Assembly (NCBI GenBank): GCA_002840715.1
Contig: PHBW01000010.1
Location: 1 to 64,000, forward strand
DNA length: 64,000 bases
Direction: 5' to 3'
Origin: Chloroflexi bacterium HGW-Chloroflexi-4
Lineage (GTDB): Bacteria > Chloroflexota > Anaerolineae > Anaerolineales > Anaerolineaceae
How positions within the stretch are numbered: the stretch's first letter is position 1; each line of letters begins with the position of its first letter. The position numbers and the translations under genes were made by a program. The notes under the pieces are model-generated. The model made no database searches. It worked only from the letters and a program-made list of their open reading frames with translations, and had not been told where the DNA came from. This document shows, piece by piece, positions 10,697-19,400 of the stretch.

Positions 10697-12235
10697 ATGA
10701 CTAATTTTCGTCCTCATAGACCTCAAAAACACTTCTTCAAGTCTTTTAAATTCTGTCATATTCACCCAATTATTTTTAGTTTATATCCTGCCTTGGGGTT
10801 ATTGGCATCCAATTTTGGCCATACTGCAATTTTTGATGTAATACGGCCATTGGCATTCTCATTTCTTATTAGTATTTTTATATTCTTCATTGTTAGGTTG
10901 ATTATTCCAAACTGGAACAAAGCTGCAATAATCACAACATTGTTACTTGTGATATTTTTCGGGTTTGGTCACTTATATGACACATTAAAAACAACAACTA
11001 TTCTTAACATTAGCATTGGTCGTATAAGGTATTTGCTTCCTACTATTTTTGTTTTTACAGCAATTTTAATAATAGTCATATTAAAAAGTCGACGGTTAAA
11101 TTATTCGAATTTGTTTATTACATTTTCCTCTATTGTGCTTGTGGTCTACAGCCTGAGTCACATCACAAAGCTAAAGCTTTCTGAAGACCATGTTAGAAAA
11201 TTGGCCGATCAATCCCAATTTGATACTGAAAATACTAATGAGGTATTCAATGGTGTAAAGAGAGATATTTATTACATCATTCTGGATGCGTACACAAGAG
11301 ATGATCATTTACTTAGTGAATTTCAGTTTGATAATTCTGAGTTTCTTTCTGAACTTGAGGACCTAGGGTTCTACATAGCCAGATGCAGTCAACCAAATTA
11401 TCCATCAACAGCACTTGCCATGGCTTCAACGCTTAATTTTGAATACTTGGATTCTCTTGCTCCTGACATTATCAATAATAATTATAGTTGGGTAAATTTT
11501 AAACCTTATATCGACAACAATCGGACAACACAATTTTTCCAAAATTTGGGTTACACATATATCACTGCCCAAACATCTTTTGATTGGATAAACAATCCTA
11601 ATTCTGATATCTATTTAAGACGTTACACAATTGGTGGAGCAATAATTGAGCTTACAGCATTTGAAACTATGTTTTTAAACAGCACTATTTTTCGTTCAGT
11701 GAAAGGAATTGATTTCCTGCCAAATATAAAAAATGTTGCTACGTATGAAGAATCACATTATGAAACTATCTTATCTACTTTGGATAAGATGGATAAAATC
11801 ATTGCCATTTCTGGTCCCAAGTTTTCATATATCCATATCGCTGTTCCCCATCGTCCTTATATATTCACACCAGAAGGTGATTTTTTTATAACTGAGGACC
11901 CTTCAGTAGGATATATCAATAATATTCAATTTATCAATAATCAGATTATTCCTGTGTTGAAGGATCTTATCTCTAAGAGTGAACCAGCACCGATCATAAT
12001 TGTGCAGGGAGATCATGGTCATGGCTCAAGTTCAAATTTTATTCTTAATGCATATTATTTGCCAAACGGAATGGATACTACCCTTTACTCAACCATATCA
12101 CCAGTAAACACCTTTCGACTGTTAATGGATAATTATTTTGGAACCAGTCTAGGATTATTGGATGATATATCTTACACTTGGAAATACGGGGATGTTTACA
12201 AATTTGGAATTGCAGCGGATGATTGCCATAGATAA
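10697..12235 (+). CDS. Membrane-anchored sulfatase/alkaline phosphatase-fold protein
   Basis: This 512-aa protein starts with about four to five membrane helices (residues 25-160), followed by an extracytoplasmic domain of the alkaline phosphatase superfamily. DIYYIILDAYTRDD supplies the first metal-site aspartate, a PNYPSTALAM segment may hold the nucleophile threonine or serine, and VQGDHGHG supplies the distal metal-binding Asp and His. The layout resembles lipoteichoic-acid-synthase and phosphoethanolamine-transferase relatives, so an envelope polymer or glycan modification role is likely. Its AT-rich codon use differs from the genes on both sides, and it lies alone in the segment that begins at the broken tRNA-Pro, suggesting acquisition by transfer. 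Confidence 0.75.
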   Translation: MTNFRPHRPQKHFFKSFKFCHIHPIIFSLYPALGLLASNFGHTAIFDVIRPLAFSFLISIFIFFIVRLIIPNWNKAAIITTLLLVIFFGFGHLYDTLKTTTILNISIGRIRYLLPTIFVFTAILIIVILKSRRLNYSNLFITFSSIVLVVYSLSHITKLKLSEDHVRKLADQSQFDTENTNEVFNGVKRDIYYIILDAYTRDDHLLSEFQFDNSEFLSELEDLGFYIARCSQPNYPSTALAMASTLNFEYLDSLAPDIINNNYSWVNFKPYIDNNRTTQFFQNLGYTYITAQTSFDWINNPNSDIYLRRYTIGGAIIELTAFETMFLNSTIFRSVKGIDFLPNIKNVATYEESHYETILSTLDKMDKIIAISGPKFSYIHIAVPHRPYIFTPEGDFFITEDPSVGYINNIQFINNQIIPVLKDLISKSEPAPIIIVQGDHGHGSSSNFILNAYYLPNGMDTTLYSTISPVNTFRLLMDNYFGTSLGLLDDISYTWKYGDVYKFGIAADDCHR

Positions 12236-12680
12236 AATTCACCTCCTTCGCCTTCAAAAATTTTTTGGTGTAAATCATTAATTCTTTTGATAGGTTTTGG
12301 ATGATCTCAAGTTATTTTTCCTATATAAAATGATTTCTCTTTTTTCTTCCTAATATCAACCTTGGAATCTCAATTCTTTTGCTAAATTTCTATAGAGTGG
12401 AAAATTTTCAATATTAATTAATTACTTAGGTCAAAATATTCTTGATAAAAAATTTTAAAAAAATTAGTTATTCTTATGAAACAACAGGCTGCTTATTAAC
12501 TTTTAATACCATTTCTTGCACTCTTAGAGCACAGCATTGTGGGTGGTTTAATGCCTTTCTCGCATCGTTCACTCAACAATCTAAAGCAAATTAATAATAC
12601 AAAAACAGGTATGAGCGTATGTCTTTGTATTTTAAGGTGGATTTCGCGTTTCTCTTAAATCCTCTGCTCTGCTGACACAC
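12236..12680. other. AT-rich gene-free stretch after the sulfatase gene
   Basis: I see no supportable reading frame here. The composition is strongly AT-rich like the preceding gene. At 12636-12678 the sequence shows a weak resemblance to a tRNA 3' half (AAATCC followed by CTGCTCTG), which could be a decayed end of the interrupted tRNA-Pro. This is speculative. Confidence 0.4.
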
Positions 12681-12715
12681 AAAAACCAAAGGACAAAATC
12701 CTTTGGTTTTTTATT
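12681..12715. terminator. Bidirectional terminator
   Basis: A 13-bp stem (AAAAACCAAAGGA with TCCTTTGGTTTTT, loop CAAAA) has T-runs in both directions. On the minus strand it lies 67 bases after the stop of the 12782 gene, and on the plus strand it ends anything leaving the sulfatase segment. Confidence 0.85.
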
Positions 12716-12781
12716 ATGAGTTACATTGTTCAAAGATTCACTTGAATCAGTTTTGCAATTTATCCTTAATCGCTTTTGCGA

Positions 12782-13327
12782 TTATCCGACTGTTGAAGTT
12801 CCAACAAGTCGTTCAAACAATGAGCGGTAGGAGATCATAGCCTGTCGCATTTCTTCTGTAGTTGCTTTTTGATCTGTATTTTTGATTGCAATTTCTCTGG
12901 CTGCACGGTATTCTTTGACCAACTCAGGATAACGGATCGAAACATCCGCTGCACGTTGATTAAAATCCGATACCGGATAATTACGAAGCTGCATGACTTC
13001 CATGATCAGATGGTCTGCAGCACCTATGGCTTTCCCCGGCTCATTTACAAAATCAGATTGAACGGCTGCCCATTCAGTATGGTATTGCTCCTGTTCTGCA
13101 TCAGTGAGCGAACGGATATCCATGGTTTGCATATGTTTTTCTCGACCACGCAGTTCGGCTTGAGCTTTCTTTTCACTGCCCATTTTTTTTACAGAAAGAT
13201 TGTATTCTTCACCGTACTGTGCTTGAAAATTTTTGTTGTTTCTACGACGGACAAAAGAACCAATCCCCAGTACGATCCCAAAAAGAACAAGGATAGCTAC
13301 AACTGTTATGATGGATGTAGTATTCAT
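12782..13327 (-). CDS. Single-pass membrane protein of unknown function
   Basis: The product is 181 aa from the ATG at 13327, which has GGAG at the right distance. A longer frame starting 45 bases upstream has no ribosome site. One N-terminal membrane helix (about residues 6-24) is followed by RRRNN, so the remainder should be cytoplasmic. It is charged and helical, with a run of Glu/Gln/Arg-rich segments and a C-terminal part (YPVSDFNQRAADVSIRYPEL) that looks conserved in similar uncharacterised proteins. It lies next to the glucan synthase gene and has a weak copy of the GGGAC-N19 promoter signature in front, so it may be stress-induced. Confidence 0.65.
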   Translation of the reverse strand: MNTTSIITVVAILVLFGIVLGIGSFVRRRNNKNFQAQYGEEYNLSVKKMGSEKKAQAELRGREKHMQTMDIRSLTDAEQEQYHTEWAAVQSDFVNEPGKAIGAADHLIMEVMQLRNYPVSDFNQRAADVSIRYPELVKEYRAAREIAIKNTDQKATTEEMRQAMISYRSLFERLVGTSTVG

Positions 13328-13393
13328 AATATCTCCATTTCCAATACATGTTTCAGACACGACCGAGGTCAATCAATAAGTTCACTCAACTTA

Positions 13394-13423
13394 ACCTTAC
13401 CTGAGATCCCCTTTTAATAGCCC
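13394..13423 (-). promoter_or_regulatory. Weak member of the GGGAC-N19 promoter class
   Basis: On the minus strand, GGGCT (13419-13423), exactly 19 bases and TAAGGT (13394-13399) lie about 67 bases before the 12782 gene start. The spacing matches the six better copies but both boxes deviate. Confidence 0.35.
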
Positions 13424-13443
13424 GAATAGAAACTGAATAATTT

Positions 13444-16400
13444 CTACACATTGAATGGTTTTGGTTTATCGACTCTTTTACCCATATAAACGGTCGCATG
13501 ATGTTCTTTTCCATCATCGGTCAAGGGAATCAAAAGTCCGGACAAAACATGTCCATCCAGTTCAATATTGTTAATTCCATTGGCTAAGTGCGCCGGATTA
13601 TTGATTTGAATGAGATAAAGTGATTCACCAAATTTATACTTAATTTCAAATCCGTCCCACTCAGGCGGGATGACCGGATCCATCATCAGGGTATTGCCGA
13701 CCTTGTGAAAACCAAGGATGGCTTCCAAGCCAAGGCGGTACATCCATCCGGATGAGCCGGTGTACCAAGTCCATCCTCCACGGCGAATAAAAGGTTCCTG
13801 ACTATAAATATCCGCACAGATCACATAAGGTTCCACTCGATATACTAAAGATTTTTCAAAGGTGTCAGCCTGGTTAATTGGATTGAGTAAGTTGAACAAT
13901 TCACCTGCACGCTTTCCATCTCCCATCTTTGCAAAAGCCCAGGCGGTCCATGTGGCGGCATGGGTATACTGTCCGCCGTTTTCTCGCGTGCCAGGAATGT
14001 AGCCTTTTATATAACCAGGATCAAGAAGGGTTTTATCGAAAGGTGGTGTGAAAAGCAATGACAATCGGTCTTGCGGTTTTACAAGGCGGTCATAGACCGC
14101 CTGCATGGCCTGCCGGCTGCGCTTGGCATTGCCGCCACCACTTAAAACCGACCAAGATTGAGCGATGGCATCAATTTGACATTCCGCATCCCTGTTTGAG
14201 CCCAAGGTTTCGCCGCTGTCGTAATATGCACGTTGATACCATTCTCCATCCCAGGCTGATAATTCAATTGCCTTAACATATCTTTTTGAACGCGCCTTGT
14301 ATCTATGTGCATCATCCAAATCACCAATTTGTTCCATAAGCGAACCAAAACTATTCAAAACGTCACTGATAAACCAGGCTAGCCAAACACTTTCTCCTAG
14401 GCCATTCTCGCCCACTCTGTTCATGCCATCGTTCCAGTCGCCAGTGCCCATCAATGGCAAACCATGAAGCCCATAGGTTGAGCCTTTTTCAATAGCGCGC
14501 TGACAATGATCCAAAAGCGAGTAAGACAGGTCCGTTTGTGAGAACTCACCGTATCGTTCATCTTCGCCATCTGAAAGCTCGGTTGCTCTCCTAAAAGGGA
14601 TTGTCTCCTCAAGAATATTAAAATCGCCAGTATTTTCAATATATAACGCGGTTACATAAGGCAACCACAATAAATCATCAGAAAAACGTGTGCGCACTCC
14701 CCTGCCTGAGGGCGGATGCCACCAATGCATAACGTCACCTGCTTCAAATTGTTGTTTTGCTGCATTTAGAATTTGACTGCGTGTGATTGCCGGATCGATC
14801 GATATCAATGCCAAAACATCCTGCAATTGATCACGAAAACCAAATGCACCGCTGGATTGATAAAAACCGGTTCGACCCCAGATTCGACAAGACAAGGTCT
14901 GGTATATCATCCAGCGATTTAATAATAAATCAGCAGTTTTATCAGGTGTTTTTACTTGGATTTGATTTAATAATTTATCCCAGAATACATGCGTGCGTTC
15001 AAAAGCTGCACCAACATAAGCCGGATCATGGTATTTTTTTACTAAATCCAAAGCATGTTGTTTATCATTTCCTTGACCAAGAACAAAATAAATTTCATCC
15101 GCTGCATCAGGCATTAAATCCACGTGGATTTGAAGTACCGCACATGGATCTTCTCCAGGAGTAATACGGGTTTCCAATCCCAACCGGAGGAGTGCCACCG
15201 GTAAAGCAAAGGTGCCGCCGCGGCCAAGAAACTCAGTCCGGTCAGCGGTCAAGCCGTGGACGGGACGGCTGGCGATCAGAAACGCGACTCGTTTTCCAAA
15301 TTCTTCACTGTATGGATTTGAAGCCAATAAGCATTCAAGAGTAGAGTCATATTCAGGTATTATATAAGCCATGTTGGCGGCATGAGTCGTGCCAAGCACC
15401 CATTCGATATATTGAGTAACTGTGATTCTGCGCGTATGTGGTAAAGTGTTCCTCACCTTCAAATGTATGATTTTTACCGGGTCTTCGGGGCTTGAAAAGA
15501 GCGTCAAACATTGTTCCAAACCGTGAGAACTGTGTTCAAAACGTGTATAGCCTGCACCGTGAACGACTCGATATGGCTGATTTGATCCAGCCGGCATTGG
15601 TGTTGGCGTCCACACGTCACCGGTTTCTTCATCCCGCAAATATAATGCCTCACCGGTTGGGTCGCAAACAGGGTCATTCGCCCAAGGCGTCAAACGATTC
15701 TCACCACTGTTTTGCGCCCACGTGCACTGACTTCCCGATTCACTGACCATAAAACCGAAATTGGGATATCCGATAACATTGACCCACGGCGCGGGAGTTG
15801 TTTTTCGAACTTTACTCCCTTTTTCATTCATAAAGGCAGCATCCCAGTTGATGACGTACTCTTTGCCGTCAAGACTAAAGCCGCCAAAATCATTTGGATA
15901 AAGAAGTTCTTCTTTGTTTTTGGTCAAAGAATTACTTTCTGAAGTCGTTGTGATTGGGTCATTGTCTGATGGGAGTGTAGGAATAAAAGCAGGCAAATGA
16001 TGCACAGGTAAGGAATATCCCGGTAATTGTCGATCTAAAGAGCCCATAGCCCCATCTAGCACTAATCGGGCTGCGGTTTGGAGCAAGGTATATTCTTCTG
16101 TTGAAATATGGTCGCCGTAGAGGATAAAAACACCTCCTCGCTGATTGAGCTGATCTTCACCATTCATTTTTGCCACAAGATGATAAAGAGAACCTTTTAA
16201 TTCAGCCCCATAATCCGTTTTTTGGCAGTTTAGAATGACGAGATCCATTTTGATGCGACGGCTGCGTAAATATTTGTGTATTTGAAGGGTTTCTGCCACA
16301 AGATCAATTTGCTGGGGATCATCAAGCTGCACCATCATGATTGGAAAATCACCTGAGATGCCGAAACGCCACAATCCAAATTGCCCTAATAGATTTGAGG

Positions 16401-19400
16401 CAAGCATTTCTGAAGATGCCCGGATTGCTTTATACGGATAGAAAAGGGCTGATAGTACTTGCATGATATTTTTAAAGAATTGAGATGAGATTTCTTGCTT
16501 TCCAAGCCATGTTTGAGCAGCAATATTAGCTTGATGGTAAGACCTGTCAATAATTGCCCAATTATGATACTTCCGCGCAAGTTCCAACACATCCGCTCTA
16601 CTATCTCCAGTAAAAGTCAAGAAAGCCAGGTCAGCACTTTTATGGGGTTCAACGATAAAAGATTGTCCAAGAGAAAATATCGGGTCCAGCGTTGGCCCAG
16701 TTGTTCCCGTGAGATACTCATTGGATGTCAAAGCAATCGGATTTCGCATTGTGCGATCACGTCCGATGAATTTATTTCGGTCTGCCTCGTGTCGGGTCGC
16801 AATTTGTGGATCTTTATTGACACACATATGAGCCATAAAAATGCTTGCATCTTGAGAAGACCTCGGCCGACGAGTAAATATTTGCAGTCCCAATTCAGGA
16901 ATATATTCACTGTCGATAAATAATTTATTAAAGGCCGGGTGTCTTGAATCAGCGGCTTGAGAACCTAATATCACTTCACCATAAGAAGTCAATCTTAAGG
17001 ATCGATATTGTTCTGAATGATTATGCAAATGGATTCGACGAATTTCCAACGGATCATCTGGAACAACAGTTAACTCTGTGTTTGAAGAGATTTCATCTTG
17101 CATCCGTCTGAAAACCGCCATATGTGCAAAATATGTCACCTGCATATCGTCTGCTTCGGCTGGTAGCGGTTGATGACAAGCCGACCAGATTTCATTGACT
17201 TCATCCTGATCACGTTGTATATCCTGGATATAGATCCAGGTTCCCCACGGATCAAGTACACCATCAGGCTGCCAACGAGTGAGGTCTATTCCCTTCCATG
17301 AACTGTATCCACCTCCCATATTTGATACCAAAAGGTTATAACTGCCATTTGACAAGAGGTGCATTTGCGGAATGGGGGTTTGAACTGGCACACTCCAGGG
17401 TGTAATTTCAACAGGTGCCACAGAAACCCTTTGGGTGCCGCTTACGTTTTCACCATAAGGGTCTTGCGTTTCGACCCGGTGTGGAATTTGCTCTTGAAGA
17501 ATCAATTCCACGCTTTGGATGCGTGGATCGGAATGCATGCGATCAACCATGATATCGTCATGAAAAAAGTTCACCATGGCCATCATGATCATGCCTTGAT
17601 GATGGGCCATATATTCACTGACAATGACCGATGTTTCATCCAGGTGCAACCTCTCTGGCGTAAAGTCAATCGATTCATAAACACCGTAAAGTCCAAGCAT
17701 TTTGTGATTGATCAATTGGTCAATATTATGAATCACTTCATGCGGGGCATAACTTACGGCCATCAATGACGCATAAGGCGATATGACGAGGTCATCAGCC
17801 AATCCTCGTTTAAATCCCAACCCCGGTACACCAAAGGCTCGATACTGATAATTTTGATTGTTGTCAAACCGATAAAACCCAGATTCAGATATACCCCAAG
17901 GGATAGCTTTTGATTTTCCATAGGCGATCTGATGCTGAACTGAGCCGATCGTGCTATCTGACAACAGTGTACCAGGATAAGACCGCAAGAAAAGAGGAGG
18001 CATAAGATATTCAAACATGGTTCCACTCCATGAGAGCAGCACGTACATTCCCCCAATTTGTGTAACGGGTCTCCCTAGATGCATCCAATGCTTTTGAGGG
18101 ATATCCCCTTTTGCGATGGCCACCACAGATGCAATTCTCGATTCAGAAGCTAGTAAATCATAAAAATTTTGATCCATCGAACCAGCATCAAGGTTATACC
18201 CAATATGAAAAACAGCCCTTTGGGAATGATAAAGGAACCGAAAGTCCATTTCATTGGTATATTGTTCACAACGTTCTGTAATAAATAGAAATCGATTACT
18301 TAATATCTCGGCGTTTGAATCCACTTTAGCAAGCGAATTCATCAGGTCAACCAGCCAATTGCTGGCATTATTCATTGAATCTTTATGCAGCAATCGATCA
18401 GGTGAATCTTCAACTTTTTTAAGTAGAGCGTTAATCAACGGAAGAGCCGTTTTTACATGAACCCTGATTTGATTCAATGGTAAATTAACCGGTAGTTTCT
18501 TTGTGATTTCTACTATTTGGTTTACGAATTCTGAATTCTGAAAATATTCAGGTAAATTATCAAAAAATGGAACCCATGGCACTAATTCAGTTATTGTTCT
18601 GCGCACAGCGATGTGATGACGTTCAACTTGTGCAGCAACTTCTTGAAGTTTTTCCAATGTGCTTAATGAAAATGCAGTTCGCCCCACTTTAACAAGGTCC
18701 ATCAGTTTATACGAAATATCATTCCAAAACGGACCACTGGCAAATTCGAATAATCGATACCACTGATCAGAATGCGTCCGCACTGACATGATTTCATTAT
18801 GCAGTTTGGTAATACTTAAATTGATTTCTTCAACTTGTTGATCAAATTCAACTTTTCTCATCTCTTTTAGCATTGCGGTGAGGTTCGCCAGTGTATCCAG
18901 ATAACCTTGCCAAAGATCCCATCTGAAAATAGGCTTCCAGAGCATATTTTTACAAGCCTGTGAAGTTACGATAAAACTGGCTGCCAAATTTCCACTATCG
19001 ACTGTTGAAACATATTTTGGGTGGAGCGGTTGGAGGGTTTGAGTATCATACCAATTTAAGAAATGACCACGAAACCTTTCCAACTGATCAAGGGATTCAA
19101 TAGTTGTTGAAAGTCGGGTTGCCAATGCGAGTTGATCAAGGTAACCTAGATCATAGGCAGCCAGGGTTGAAGTTAAGAGTAAACCGATGTTTGTTGGAGA
19201 AGTGCGGTGAGCGATAATTCCTACTGGAGACTCTTGATAATGGTCGGGAGGCAACCAATGATCTCCAGGTCCAACGAAACGCTCAAAGAACCCCCAGGTT
19301 CGTCTTGTGATTTGACGTAAATGGTTGACTTGTTCCTCATTCAACGTGATCTTTTTTTCAGTAATTGGATGGTTTATTCCCCATACGATACCAGGTGAGG

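Noticed and set aside
12636-12678. Possible 3' half of tRNA-Pro
   Set aside because: Only short pieces match and the T-arm does not fold. It is kept as a remark, not as a tRNA feature.
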